A stretch of 64,000 nucleotides of DNA, from contig NW_004454289.1 of assembly GCF_000283155.1 (NCBI RefSeq), positions 1,031,818-1,095,817 on the forward strand. Reading direction: 5' to 3'. The stretch's first letter is position 1; each line of letters begins with the position of its first letter. The notes under the pieces were generated by a model. That model was not told the DNA's origin and did not search any database. It was given only the letters and a program-made list of their open reading frames with translations. Shown in pieces: positions 25,761 to 42,387 of the stretch. Source of the stretch: Ceratotherium simum simum. Taxonomy: Eukaryota > Chordata > Mammalia > Perissodactyla > Rhinocerotidae. The position numbers and the translations under genes were made by a program.

Positions 25761-27975
25761 TTCCCTGTGGTGAGGGCTCCCGGTTTACATGGTCCTGTAG
25801 GAGGCAGACGAGCAGGGCCGGCCACTGGTGGCTCTGCCTTTGTTGGGAGGGCAGGGGCCCAGGTCATCTTTAAAAGAGCAAATTCCCCTTAAAGACACTG
25901 GTTGTGAGCCACTCGTGGGCCTCCACGTCCCCCTTTAAAGAAGGTAGTATTATCTTCAGAAGCGGTGGGGGGGCGATGGGGGGCACTGGATAGAGACTGT
26001 TTCTCCCCCAGGGCACAAGCCTGCTGGCCAGGACAAAGAAGCCATGGGTGTGGTGGCCCCACCCTTGCTGTCCACTGAGGTTTTCCTCTGAGCCCCTGCC
26101 CCGAGGATCTATTTTCTGCAACTCTGCAGATCCTTCCCGCTGGGGCTGCGCCTCCTTGGACACGGGGGCCTTATCTTACAAGGTTGGGGTGGGAGGGCTT
26201 TCATTGTGATAACACTGCCTCTCTCTTAAACGTGGTTAGAAAAAGCCGACAGCGCTCTCCTTGATTTCACGTATTTTGTAGCTTAAGATGAGTGGGATGA
26301 AGAAGTGAGTTTGTTTTAAAACCGCGGTAAATGTTGGAGAGGTGAGGGCGTCCCTCCATCAGGTCTGTGCTGTGCTGCCACTGTGGGAGCCCGGTCCCGA
26401 GAGGGGTCAGGACAGCCCCACCCAGCGCCTGCCATCCCTGCTGCCACCAGTCCCTGTGCTGAGTAAACTGCACTCTCCCAGCACCCCCACCCTGCTGGTG
26501 CCCTGGATGGGGGGCTGCCCTTCTCCCCTGTCTGGCACTGCCCACCTGTCCCTTCGCCCTGTCTTGTGGCGCGTGTGATTGTGTGTTTATCTGTCCCGCC
26601 ATGAGGTTGCCCACAGCCCTTTCCTGCACGCCCAGGGCCCCAGTGACTGTCGGGGGACCAAGCGAGGCATGTGGACACCGCCAGGAGCAGGGGTCAGGGG
26701 ACAGCAGTGCCCACTCCACTCTCTGTGCACTCAGCACCCCAGAGACGTCCCAACCCGGACCCTCCACCTTCTCCCTGCTTCGAGGTGAGAGGGTGGGCAA
26801 GGAACACGCCGCCCTGCAGCCCAGGGTGAGCCTGGGTCACATCCCCCAGACTTGGGAAGGCCTTTCTCCCCAGGGACATCCGGGGGCCCAGGGTGGAGAG
26901 ACGCTGGCCGGGGCTGGTGACCCCTTCCCCAGGCCCACCCTGCCCCTGGAGCCCCCGTCCCGGGCTGATTCGCCATACATGGGACAGTTCTCAACAAAGA
27001 CCTTGAGGCTTTCTTTTGTTCTAGACCAGATGGGGCAAGAGAGGTTGTCACCGCAGGACTCTGGTTCTGCTGATTCTGGGCACTCTCCTTCCGGCTGCTC
27101 ATGTCCCCTCTCTGTTCTGTGTGTGTGGATTGCGCCTTCATCTGCTGGACTCGGGGTCGCCAGGCAGTTCTGTCCTCGCAGGGTTGGTCGGGCTTGGCCT
27201 GGCTGGAAGGAGATGGCTGCAGAATCCCCCAAGAGCAGGGAGGGTGGCCCTCTGGGTCTGACAACTTCAGCCCTTGCCTATGGGGCTGTTCGCGGCAGAG
27301 CTCGTCACCCCGGGTGGTGTAGGAGAGGCCCATCGGACCCGGGGCCTTGTTGCCCCGCCTGGAGGGTGCCGTCTGTGGCTGGCTGGGCCCTTCCCCGGAG
27401 CCAGCATTGCCCTGGAATTCTGCTCTTATCCTCTATAATCCGATCAACTCTCACCGTCTTTGGGGGAACAGGAGCCACTGTTTATGTGGCACCAGGGACC
27501 GGTGGGGAGGGAGGCCGGTCAGAGTGACTTCCCTGCCCTGTGGTGGGTGGACCATTCCTTGTTGATGCTGTGTGAGCAGCGGAGCCCACCCCTCTCACCA
27601 AACCTCGAGAACAACCTGACTCCGGCGGGGTTGGGGGTCTCGCAGGATGGGGCTTTCTTCCTGCCCTGGTCCTGACCTCGAGCCGTCCCAGCACGTCGGT
27701 CGAGGAGTTCATCCCACAAACGGTAACGACGTCCCAGTCGCTGGGGTGGTTCTGCCTCCATGGGGTCGCTGATCTAATGGGGCTGATCAGCCATCAACAA
27801 ACAGGACTCAGGCCAGCTCTGCGAGCGGATGCCAGGCAGCACACTGAGGACATGCTAGCTGACCTTTCAAATTATCAAGCAGTGTGTCACCTCATTAAAA
27901 ATAGCCTGGTGGCTTAGGACATAAATAAGGTCTGTCCCCTCCCATCTCTACCCCGGCCCGCCAAGAGGTGCCATT

Positions 27976-28148
27976 GGAAGATTCGCCCTGAGCTAACATC
28001 TGTGCCAGTCCTCCTCTATGTTTTAGTGTCTGGGCTGCCAGCACAGCGTGGCTGCTAACAGGGTGGTGTAGGCCCGCGCCCGGGGAACTGACCCTGGGCG
28101 GCTGAAGCAGAGCGCACTGAGCTTAGCGACTAGGCTGTGGGGCCGGCT
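27976..28148 (-). mobile_element. ERE SINE, diverged copy, antisense
   Basis: Read on the + strand: 'GGAAGATTCGCCCTGAGC', 'TAACATCTGTGCCAGTCCTC', a middle part with CAGCACAGCGTGGCTGC, then the tRNA-like head reversed, ending 'GCGACTAGGCTGTGGGGCCGG'. This is the perissodactyl tRNA-derived SINE type. It is more diverged than the copies at 33441 and 44643 and belongs to a different subfamily, one that shares the 'AGCATGGC' type middle with the copy at 63456. Confidence 0.8.
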
Positions 28149-28639
28149 GTCTTTGAGTCTTTGGCTCATCGCCTTTTGCTGGTATCTGAAGCGAAGACTG
28201 TGGCGTGTGCTCCTCTGCCTCAGTTCCGTTAGTTATGCCGTTTATAACATGAATCTTTTGCTCTGAAACGACTGTGAAATCTTTCACTTTTGTTGTTGAT
28301 GCTGAAATATTGGCAAAAACAATTTATACTGTAAATGATTCTGTGAGTTTTCTCTAGATTCAGCGAACAGATCATTGGAAAGAGATTGTTACTGAGATGT
28401 CATTGCCCAAAGTGGGCTTCCCGGGCAGGGAGCCGTGCTGCCGGGCGCCGCCACTCCTCTCCAGCCTCTGGTGTTCTGGGCCACGTTTGTGGGCTGCCGG
28501 GGTGGGCTCTGCCACGTCCCCTCTGCTGCATTGTGCTGAGTTTTGCAGAAACTCTTCTTTCAGTAACTGTTTCGCTGGTGGTGGGAAGTGACCTTGGGTT
28601 CTCTCGTGTCTGAGAGTAAGTCCTGGCCGCGCGGTTTGC

Positions 28640-29850
28640 TGTCCGTTTGGCTGGGTATAGAATTCCAGGTCAGAGTCGGCACTTTGAGGACGCTGCCCAT
28701 CGGCTGTGCCTAGAGCTGCCCATGAGACTGGGTGCCCATCTGGGCAGGGGGACTGGCCCTCGGTCCTCGGGAGTCTGATTTCGCTGGAACGGGTCTGGAC
28801 GTGGATCATTTTCCGTTTACTCTGACTTGGCGGCCCACACGCGTTTATTCTCAGTGATCCTCTCAGCTCAGGAGATGCTGTTCCGCTGTCGCCTTCTCCC
28901 TCCTGACGTCTGTCCTCTCCTGGTACCTGCTGTTGGGACTTCCAGCTGGTTCTTTCATGTCTCTTGATATTTCTCTTCTGTTTCTCTCATTTGGTTTTCG
29001 GATGTCTTCATGTTATTTCTTACATTTGAAACATTGAGCTGCACTTTACATGTAATGAAACACGCATCTTAGGTGTACAAGCCGATGAGCTTTGACAGAT
29101 GCTCGCCGGTGTGACCGCATCCTCTGTTGATGTAGAAGGTTCCTGTCGGCGCCTGGTTCTCAGCTCCGGCATCTCCCCCACCCTGGAGGCGAGCAGTGTT
29201 CTAGTTTCAACCCCACGTGTTCGTTCTGCCTTTTCTGGGGTTTGGGGCTATTCTGAGTGGACGCGTTTCCCTTTGTCTTAGGTGGGTACCCAGCGGGGAG
29301 GGGCTGGGCCTAGAGCAGGTGTGAACCTCGGAGCCTTGGACCACCTGCTCTGCTAGCCACGCCTGGAAGGCTGGCTGCTCCACTGCCCAGCGATTGGGAC
29401 GATCCTTTTATGTCGGCCCAGCTGGTGGGTGGGGAGTGGGGTCTCGTGGTTGTAACTGGCATTTTCCTGGTGCCTCAGGGTGCCCAGCACCTTTTCAAGT
29501 GCTTATTGGCCATTTCTGCATCTTTTGTGATGTGTCCATTCATGTCTATTTTTATTATCATGTTGTAGGAGTTCTATCTGTATTCTGGATCTGAGTCCCG
29601 AGTCATATACATTTATTGAGAATAGTTTCTCACAGTCAGTGGCTTGACGTTTATTTTCTTAAATAAATCATGATTTTTGATGAGCAGAACATGTGTCCAT
29701 GTTTTATCTAGAATAAACATTGACTTTTTTGTACTTAGTGTTTCATTGAATCACAGAATATCTTATTTTTAAAACATCGAGCTTCAATTTGCAAGAGCTC
29801 TTTCTCGATTGTTCCTTCTTACGTGGAAGCTCACTCTTATTTATGTGTGT
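28640..29850 (-). mobile_element. Old L1M fragments, antisense
   Basis: Phrases 'GGGTATAGAATTCCAGGTCAG', 'TTTGAGGACGCTGCCCATCGG', then 'CTTTACATGTAATGAAACACG', and later 'AGTGCTTATTGGCCATTTCTG' with 'GTTCTATCTGTATTCTGGATC' follow the order of antisense L1M 3' sequence. Strongly diverged, no coding capacity. It may be more than one insertion. Confidence 0.65.
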
Positions 29851-30120
29851 CAGCCTCTTGGATCCTTATGAGGACGTGAACTAGATTTTTTTGAAGTTGC
29901 CTTTGTCCCTGAATTGCTTGTTTTTCTGGGATCAGCCGTGCCGGTGGTTTCTCCTGGTATCTCTTTGCCTATTGGTAATCTTGCCGTGTGGTCCCGCTGG
30001 TACATGAAGAGGCCGCAAGGTTTGTGGGGGTGGGGCCGGCGGGAGGGAGAATGCCCAATGGGAAGAGCCCATTTGGGATAGAATTCCTTAACCAGATGAC
30101 CTCCTCGAAGTCCCGGGCCC

Positions 30121-30430
30121 CTCTCTCTGGATCGGTTGGCTTCTGGCTGGGTATCTTTTGAGGTCTCTTGGAAGGACCCCAGGGGTCTTCGCCTGCATTT
30201 CCTCTCGGCTCTGATTTCTCCCTCCATCTCCAAATTCGCCCGTGTCTGTCTTCCTGGCTCCTCAGGACTCGCCGCCTCTCTCTGGATCGGTTGGCTTCTG
30301 GCTGGGTATCTTTTGAGGTCTCTTGGAAGGACCCCAGGGGTCTTCGCCTGCATTTCCTCTCGGCTCTGATTTCTCCCTCCATCTCCAAATTCGCCCGTGT
30401 CTGTCTTCCTGGCTCCTCAGGACTCGCCGC
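30121..30430. repeat. Perfect 155-bp tandem duplication
   Basis: Copy 1 is 30121-30275 and copy 2 is 30276-30430. By base-by-base reading the copies are identical, both beginning CTCTCTCTGGATCGG and ending CAGGACTCGCCGC. It lies 546 bases upstream of exon 2. The identity implies a very recent duplication, a copy-number-variable locus, or an assembly artefact. The unit is not a known transposable element to me. Confidence 0.95.
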
Positions 30431-30976
30431 CCCGTGTTCAGATGTGTTGGTTTCCTTCTGGGAGTCAGTCCTCCTGCGGGAGGGTGCAGGCCCAGCCTCT
30501 GTGGGCCCCTTGGGTCAGGACGGAGGTGACACTGGGGGCGCGCACTCAGGTGGGAGGAGGAGGCCGTGCTGGGGTCTGCAGAGGTCAGGGTCGACCGTGA
30601 GATGACATTGGAGACACAGCATGTTGGGGTTTGCTCTGAGGGCTCTGTGGTGAGTCCATTGGAGGGTCTTAGGGAGGGAAGGGCCAGGACGCAGGCTGCA
30701 GGGGTGACGAGGCCACAGGCTGGATGTCATGGATGCTGGAGGACCAGGAGTGACCGCTCTGCTCTCTCTGGGTGAAGGGGGTCAGGACTGGCAGGGCTCG
30801 GCCTGGGGCAGACTTTCTGTGACCCCGGACGTCTGGTCCTCTCCCTCCGCTGTGCTCCATATGGAAGGAGCTGAGAGAGCGGCCTGGCAGATTCCGGCCC
30901 AGGATCGCCTCCTCTCCGTGGATGCACCGTGGGCAGGCAGTGCAGGGTGTCTGTCTCAGCCTGTGTTTCTCTGTAG

Positions 30977-31149
30977 GACCGGAAACTCACCAAGCTGGAG
31001 AGGCAGCGGTTCAAGGAGGAGGCTGAGATGCTGAAGGGCCTGCAGCACCCCAACATCGTGCGCTTCTATGACTTCTGGGAGTCCAGCGCCAGGGGGAAGC
31101 GGTGCATTGTGCTGGTGACCGAGCTGATGACCTCAGGGACCCTGAAGAC
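30977..31149 (+). CDS. WNK2: WNK2 exon 2: kinase N-lobe, helix C
   Basis: The acceptor ctgtag precedes GACCGG and the donor gtgagc follows at 31150. 173 bases, phase 0 in and 2 out. It encodes [19 protein letters not shown], the helix-C region with the conserved glutamate, then [13 protein letters not shown] and [14 protein letters not shown], which leads to the hinge. It joins exon 1 without a gap after CELQ. The last codon ACG is completed by the first base of exon 3. Confidence 0.98.
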
Positions 31150-31379
31150 GTGAGCATGCTGCCCACCCGGCTGGCCGGGGCCTCAGAGTGGGCTTGGCCC
31201 AGGGCACAGGGGCTGTGATGGCTGGGGCTCCGGGCACCGTGTCTGCCTGGGGCGGTCCTGGCTGTGTGCGGCCAGCACCCCTCTCTCAGAAGCGTCCCTG
31301 TTTTGTGATAAATACACGGTCCCCAGCAACCGGCAGCCCCTCCCCCACGAGCCACCGCTGAGCCTTGCCCCCCCCGCAG
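31150..31379 (+). other. WNK2: WNK2 intron 2 (230 bp)
   Basis: Short GT-AG intron (gtgagc...ccccgcag). Unique sequence; no repeat or regulatory motif stands out. Confidence 0.95.
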
Positions 31380-31600
31380 GTACCTGAAGAGGTTCAAGGT
31401 GATGAAACCCAAGGTCTTGCGCAGCTGGTGCCGGCAGATCCTCAAGGGGCTGCTGTTCCTGCACACGAGGACGCCCCCCATCATCCACCGGGACCTCAAG
31501 TGCGACAACATCTTCATCACCGGGCCCACCGGCTCCGTGAAGATCGGCGACTTGGGCCTGGCTACCCTCAAGAGAGCGTCCTTTGCGAAGAGTGTGATCG
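31380..31600 (+). CDS. WNK2: WNK2 exon 3: catalytic loop and activation segment
   Basis: 221 bases. It contains the catalytic loop [10 protein letters not shown] (catalytic Asp 31492-31494) and DLG (31549-31557) in place of the usual DFG. In WNK kinases this DLG region is the chloride-binding site that inhibits autophosphorylation. The activation loop [12 protein letters not shown] has the two serines (31579-31581 and 31591-31593) corresponding to the WNK1 autophosphorylation sites S378 and S382. All catalytic residues are intact. Phase 2 in, 1 out. Confidence 0.98.
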
Positions 31601-36451
<4,851 letters not shown>

Positions 36452-36540
36452 GGCATCAAGCCGGCCAGCTTTGAGAAGGTGCACGATCCCGAAATCAAGG
36501 AGATCATTGGGGAGTGCATCTGCAAAAACAAGGAGGAGAG
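36452..36540 (+). CDS. WNK2: WNK2 exon 5: end of kinase C-lobe
   Basis: 89 bases, phase 0 in, 2 out. Encodes [18 protein letters not shown] then [12 protein letters not shown], the helices H-I region of the kinase domain. The Arg codon is split across the junction with exon 6. Confidence 0.98.
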
Positions 36541-38341
36541 GTGAGTTCTGCGCCACGTTGGGCCTCGGTGCTGCGCCGGTCGCAGTGCTCCCCCTGGTCC
36601 ACAGAGCCGGCTTGCCCAGAGAAGAGCTTTAGGAGACAGACAGGCCGCTTCAGGCCCTGGCGTCCGGGTGCCAGCGAGCCTATCAGGCAGTTGTGGGGTG
36701 GCCCTGGCCCGACCTCTGCCGCCTGGAACATGCTCCCTTGCTTTGGGGACCATCCTGGAGCCCCTTTCTCTCTCCTTTACTGGCTGCTTCTCGCCCATCC
36801 AGCCTGGAGCGTGGGTCTCGCTCTGCCCTTGATCTTTTTTCTGTGCATTGTCCCCCGTGGGCCCATCCATTCCCCCGGCCTGGAGGACAACCCTGTGCCC
36901 GCCTCTCGGTGCGTCTCATCCTGCCCTCTTCTCAACTCCAGGCTGCGTGTTCCGTGTACCTGTGTCTGAGCCACCTCAAGTCTCATGTTCAAGATGAGCC
37001 CTCAAGATGCCCCCAAACCAGCCCCACCTCAGATCAGGGCCCCTCCTTCCTCAGCTGGTCAGCCAGGAAGACTGGCGTGCATCCTGAGCCTTTCTCCCTC
37101 TCCCCTCCTCCCTCCATCCCTCTTTTCTCCTCCTCTCTTCCCTTCCCCCATGATCCTCCCCATTCCTCTTCCTCCCTGCCCTCACCTCTTCCTTGCCCCC
37201 TTGGGTGCCCTCCTCACCCCTGCACACCCAGCACATGTCCTCCATCCCCTGTCACCGTCCCCAGCATTGACCACTGTCTTTTCCATGGCCGTGATCTCTC
37301 ACACAGGGTCCCTGTCCTGGTCCCTGGGCCTTCTCTCCTGCCCCCTGTTATCGTGTTTTATTCTCTAAGAAAAATACTAAAAAGTTGTGAAATATAACCC
37401 ATATCAGAAAAGTACAGAAACAACCATGTAGAACCAAAGAATCCTTAGAGCAGACCCTGCGTGTGAGATCACCTCCCAGAGCAGGACAGACAGAGCCCCA
37501 GCGGCCACGACCTTCCCCCCCAAGGGGCCACGACCTTTCCCTCCCAGGGGCCACAATCCCTCCCCTCCAAGGGACTATGACTTCTGTCCCCCCAGGGGCC
37601 ATGACCTCCACTCCCCAGGGACCGTGACTTCTGACCTGCCCCAGGGGCCCCACAGGCACTTGTTGCCCTGGCTGAGGGTTGCTCTGCTGGCTGTGGCCTG
37701 CACACCGTTTATGGGGGTGGGCTCCACTTGCCGGGGGGATGGGCCGCTGGACCTTGCAGACCGGGGTGACCGCAGACAGGACCCTGGGAGGAAGCCAGGC
37801 CCAGGACAGCATGTGGATCCCTTCGTGCTGGAGACAGGAACTGACTTAGTGTTTAGGGATGCGGGTTTGAGTGGCCGGGTGGTTACCATGGCAACACCCA
37901 GCATCCGCACGCCCCCACCCATCCTGAGGAGCCCCCTGAAGACATCCCTGCTCCCAGAGGCCAGGACCCCTCAGGGTGCCGGGTGTGAGCTCTGGGATGC
38001 GGGGTCTGCCTCTCGAAGGTCCAGTTCAGTCTTACCTGGAGCAGGTGCCTTGTGATGCCTGAGAGCCCGCAGTTCCTCAGCAGGCCTGTCTGCACGGTGC
38101 GGAGCCCTTGTGAAAATGCTGTGAACTCCTGAGTCTCAGAGCGGGCATATTTTCTTTTTATACTGAGAGGAAAGAAGTCTTAAAGACCACGCAGTGAGAC
38201 GTGTCAGGTGTGGTCTCTCCTCCTCCCTAGAAGTTAGCGTTGCAGATGGGAACTGTGGTGTGCCGCCCGCCTCCCGGGGAGTACAGTCAGAGCACTTTCT
38301 AGAGTGTGTAGAGCCCCCCAGCAGGTGTGCCCCCTCCCCAG
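36541..38341 (+). other. WNK2: WNK2 intron 5 (1.8 kb)
   Basis: Donor gtgagt, acceptor ctccccag. It holds a pyrimidine-rich stretch at about 37085-37210 and a minisatellite at 37502-37648. The remainder is unique. Confidence 0.9.
37502..37648. repeat. ~24-bp minisatellite, about six copies
   Basis: Tandem units share the pattern GGCCAYGACCTYC followed by a C-run and CAGGGG. Copies are diverged (ACAATC, CTATGAC, CCGTGAC variants). Likely copy-number variable. Confidence 0.8.
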
Positions 38342-38561
38342 GTACGAGATCAAGGACCTGCTCAGCCACGCCTTCTTTGCGGAGGACACGGGCGTGAGAG
38401 TGGAGCTGGCGGAGGAGGACCACGGCAGGAAGTCCACCATCGCCCTGCGGCTCTGGGTCGAGGACCCCAAGAAACTGAAGGGCAAGCCCAAGGACAACGG
38501 GGCCATTGAGTTCACCTTTGACCTGGAGAGGGAGACGCCGGACGACGTGGCGCAGGAGATG
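38342..38561 (+). CDS. WNK2: WNK2 exon 6: kinase end and autoinhibitory (PF2/CCT-like) domain
   Basis: 220 bases, phase 2 in, 0 out. It encodes [17 protein letters not shown], the end of the kinase fold, then [33 protein letters not shown] and [20 protein letters not shown]. The latter is the PF2-like autoinhibitory domain (OSR1_C fold) that binds RFx[VI] peptides and inhibits the kinase in the WNK1 paradigm. Against recalled human WNK2, a few conservative changes are seen (ERETPDD for EKETPDE). Confidence 0.97.
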
Positions 38562-40289
38562 GTAAGGTGGCTGCTTGCGGGTGCAGGAGGGCAGCGGGAA
38601 AGCCGGGCGCGCGCCTCGCCAGCGCGTGGTTTCCAAAGGTTAGGACGAAGTCAGAAACGGCACGTGGTCCTGCGGTGAGCAGCAGTTCTGGGGTGCAGAC
38701 GGGATCCCCGTCCACGGGGCGCGTAGGTCGGAGTCGCCCGCTGCACAGATGCGGAACATCACCTAGGAACTGGCGCTGAGAGGGACCCGGGCCTTCGTGT
38801 GTCAGGAAAGGCCCCGTTTTGACCAGATTCTTGCTGCCTTTGTGCACACGTGGGCCTTTGAGTTCGAGCTCTCTTTCATTCTGTGTCTGAGGGCGCTCTG
38901 GTCCAGCAGGCCCGGCAGACGCAGGGGTGTGGAGAGTTCAGTATCGCGGAGGGAAGATTTGCATGTGAGAAATAAGTGAGACGCTGATTTTTACTGGAAG
39001 AACTGAGCGAGAGCGAAGCCGGCGTGGGCGTGGCGAGAGCGAGCGCTCGTCACAGAGGGGCGCGGCCGTCCTCTTTTCTTAAGTAAACCTTTCACCAAGT
39101 GCAGCACGTCTTTCAGGAACGCCAGTGGGTTCCACAGCTGGACTCCTGGGCACGCGTGGGTTTGAGGAGGAGAACGTGGACTGCGGCCCGGAGGGTGGGC
39201 TGGAAGAGCTGGGAGGGAGGCGCCTGCGCAGGCTCCCGTGGGCAACAGATCTGCGGGACCAGAGCCGACATCGGGGTCCAGAGCCCTCCTTCTGGGGCCC
39301 TGAGAGCCGCTCTGGGCCCCTTCTGGGCCGTTCCTGAGCTGGGGCGGGATAAGGAGGCCCAAGGGGGCGGCGGTTCAGGGCCCACTCTCCCGGCTGCTCT
39401 GCTGGGCATCACTTACTGATGGCTTTAACTCAACACACCCACTGCTTCAAAACTTAGAGTAATTTAACGAGGAGACAACCAGGAATGGAACAGCAGCGTC
39501 AGTTGTCATGAACAGGTAGTGAACGCGTAGGGCTCGCCCACTGCTGGTTCCAGGCACCCGCGGTGGGGTCGGGCGGCCGTGTTCTTAACACCCGCAGTCA
39601 GCGAGGGTTGGGTGTTGAAGAAGTTCTGGAACCAGACGAGGCCGCCTTCCTGAGGGTGGGAGGGAGGCCGATGGGACAGCTTTCTCCTGTCCCCCTAGAG
39701 TCACCTCCCAGCAGGTCCCGCAGGCGGGGACACGGGGCAGGCATGCATGGACATGGATCAGAACGCAGGTGCCCGGGGTCTGAGAGGAGGGCGGGTTCTC
39801 TGGGGACCTGGGCTGGCTTTGATCTGGAGTGACCCTTCTGTAGGACCCCCAGGGACGGGGGCTGCGGGCCCAGCTCAGCGGTTCTCGCGTCCACCATGCC
39901 AGCCCCTCCTCTCGCCTTCACGGCCTCTGGATAATGGGCCGTTGCGGTGCGGCACAGAATGTGGCTAAATTCTCCCCCATTTGGGAGAAAATAGAAGAAA
40001 CACCTTGGAGAGGCTCGCTGGGGGCCACTGTGAAGACGGAGGCTGAAGGGAAAGTGGGTCGTGGGCAGACAGAAGCGGGGCAGGTGCGTCTGTGGGATGC
40101 CTTCTTTTCAGCGCCTCTGCTCAGGTCGGCCGCATGGGTCCCGCTGGCGGGTGGGCGGGGGCGCTGACCCAGGCTCGGCCCTCGCGCGTGTCCCAGCTGC
40201 GTGGGCCCCGCTGACTCCCGCTGTCCTGGGCCAAGCCTGGCGGGGAGACCGCGGCCTCCATCTGCGGGATCTCAGCAGGTCCCTCTGTC

Positions 40290-40800
40290 ACAGGGTCAGC
40301 TTCGGGAAGGAGTTTTCTGAAGTCATCACAAACTTAGAGAAAAGTTGCAAACGTGAGACAGAACTGTTGGAGGTGACTGACGTCCCCTGATGCTGTGTCC
40401 CCCGAATATGCCTATGCCTCCTTCCCACCGACCAGGGCCTTCCTGCACAGCCTCCTCGGCCGTCAGAGCCAGGAGAGCAGCCTGGCTCAGGGGCCCAGTC
40501 GTCCAGCGTGGGGGTCGTGTCTGTGGTCAGTCGTCTGTGTGAAGGGCGCGGCAGCCACCCCCTGGCTCAGCTCCCTCTGGGTCCCAGCAGCATCGGTGTC
40601 CATGCCGCGGCCACCCAGTGGCGACGCTCCCGCGGTCACGTGGCTGAGGGGTGTCTGCCGGGGGCTCCATGTGAAGCTATAATTGATAACCGTTTGTGGG
40701 GAGGTGGCTTGAAACTATGTAAATACTCCATTTTCACCAGACTTTCCACTTACTTATATCTCTGTGACCCACGGCTTCCCTCTTATTCAGTAGGTCACGT
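40290..40800. repeat. Old LINE-type relic (L1 3' UTR-like), fragmented
   Basis: Phrases 'AACTTAGAGAAAAGTTGCAAA' and 'GTGGGGAGGTGGCTTGAAAC' with 'TATGTAAATACTCCATTTTC' match the same LINE 3' sequence suspected at 10045. Much of the middle is non-matching GC-rich DNA. Assignment from memory. Confidence 0.45.
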
Positions 40801-41074
40801 GCTCCATTGGGGAGTTACCTTTCGCCGCCCGACAGCCCACCCCAAACGCACTCTGTGCACACTGTGGTCATGGTCTCCCAGGTCAGCATTCCGGGAGCGG
40901 CTGAGCAGGCACTTCTGGCTTAGGGCCCCTCACGAGTGCGGCTGGGTGTCGGCCAGGGCTGACCGGGGCCGAAGGTCAGCGACCACGCTCGCTCACCCGA
41001 CTCAGTTCTCAGCCGGCTGGGATGTTCCATAGGGCTGCTTGTGACATGGCTTCTCGTGAGCAGGTGGTCCACAG

Positions 41075-41268
41075 GAGAGACTGGGAGTCAGAGAGAGAGG
41101 GCGAGACAGAGACAGACAGGGAGACAAGAGACTGAGAGACACAGAGAGAGACACAGAGACAGGGACTGAGACAGAAAGAGAGAGAGACAGAGAGACAAAC
41201 TGAGACACACAGAGACAGTGAGACAGACACAGAGAGACAGAGACTGAGAGAGGGAGACAAGAGGGAGG
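41075..41268 (+). repeat. (GAGACA)n-type purine microsatellite
   Basis: A ~190-base run of imperfect GAGACAGA units on the + strand. It is the reverse complement in kind of the TCTGTCTC tract at 45091-45315, which lies on the other side of exon 7. Confidence 0.95.
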
Positions 41269-42387
41269 GCGAACCTGCCTGGCGTGGCCCCCACTGTCAC
41301 CTCAGGGAGGCAGTGATGCCGTCACTTCTGCCACCATGATCACTCGCGTTCCTCCCGTGGGTATTTGCGGACACGTCCTTCAAACCCTCCTGGCACGGCT
41401 GTATGCTTTGATGCTCAGAATGTCCCAGATTCGGCCGGTGGGCGGCCGTGGGCGCTGGCTCCCGTGTCGTTCCGCACGTCGTCATTCTCCGAGCACGTCC
41501 TTTTGGGCTCAGCGAGATATCCAGGCCCCTGTCCTTGCCCTGCCAGCCTGAACCTGCTGTTCCATAGGGAGCCCACCCTCTCACAGTGGCCGGGCCTGAG
41601 TGTGCCCGGGCCCACTCCTGTGTTCTGTTCCTTGTGCACACTGTACCACGTGCACAGGCTCCCGTCTGCCTCTGCGTGCATTTGTGTGTGTGGTGCGCTG
41701 GAAACCTTGAGTTCACACAGTCCTGTCCAGAGCACAGGGTTCCTTTCTGGTTTCCTCCCTTCCACGTGGGGAGTCCCACGGTGATGCGAGGCGTTTGGCT
41801 TCCGCTCTTTGGTGGTTTTGCTACAAACATCGTCAGAGAGAGCCGCGTGTTTCCTGGAGGTCGGTGGCTCCTTTATAGACGCTCTCAAATGTTCCGTTGG
41901 GTAAATCGGGTTCAGAGTTTTGCCAGGCGACGTGCACACCCTCCTGGTCTCACGTTATAGAGTGTGCCTCCCCCCAGCCTCCGGGACTGCTCTGAGAACG
42001 CCGGGGATGGCTGCTTGTCCCTGCCCCCGAGCACACAGATGCGGCCAGGACCCCTTCCCGCCCTTGGTCAGCGTGGGGAAGGCTCCGGGAAGCCCCAGGG
42101 CCCCGAGGGGGGCAGGCTGGGGTCTCCCCTCCCCACTCGCCCACGGTTCCCAGCACCTGTCGTCCCAGGAGTGGGGCTGGTACAGGTTCAGACGGTCACT
42201 CTCCCTGCGGACTTACACTTGATGGCCAGAGGATGTTTACTTACACGGTGACGAGAGCATCCCTGAGAGGGATAAGCCAGGGTGAGGGGCGCAGGGAGAG
42301 GACTTGGGGTGGAGACCCCAAAAGCGGGAGGCAGCGGTGCAGACGGCAGGGCTGGTACCAGTGACGACAGGGTGACTCTCTTTGCAG

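Larger units (their letters stand above)
284..30976 (+). other. WNK2: WNK2 intron 1 (30.7 kb)
   Basis: Donor gtgagg at 284, acceptor ctctgtag ending at 30976, phase 0. No conserved coding exon was recognised inside. From 284 to about 6130 the sequence is mostly unique and GC-rich, with only a short MIR-like scrap near 5485-5540. The stretches 8126-10040, 10441-15300, 17370-20840, 20970-21850 and 23150-27975 are likewise GC-rich with many chance open frames on both strands but no splice-bounded coding pattern, apart from the weak candidate exon at 25143. Repeats and candidate regulatory blocks are listed separately. Confidence 0.9.
38562..42387 (+). other. WNK2: WNK2 intron 6 (3.8 kb)
   Basis: Donor gtaagg, acceptor tttgcag. 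GC-rich and unique to about 40290, then an old LINE-like relic to about 40800, then a GAGACA-type purine microsatellite (41075-41268), then unique sequence to exon 7. Confidence 0.9.

Noticed and set aside
26583..27527. 314-codon open frame on the + strand in intron 1
   Set aside because: It lies in GC-rich DNA where stops are rare, shows no recognisable domain, starts at a non-ATG-like context and has no splice or conservation support. Treated as chance.
41075..41268. CRISPR-like or tandem array
   Set aside because: No fixed-length direct repeats with unique spacers; it is an imperfect GAGACA microsatellite in a mammalian intron.
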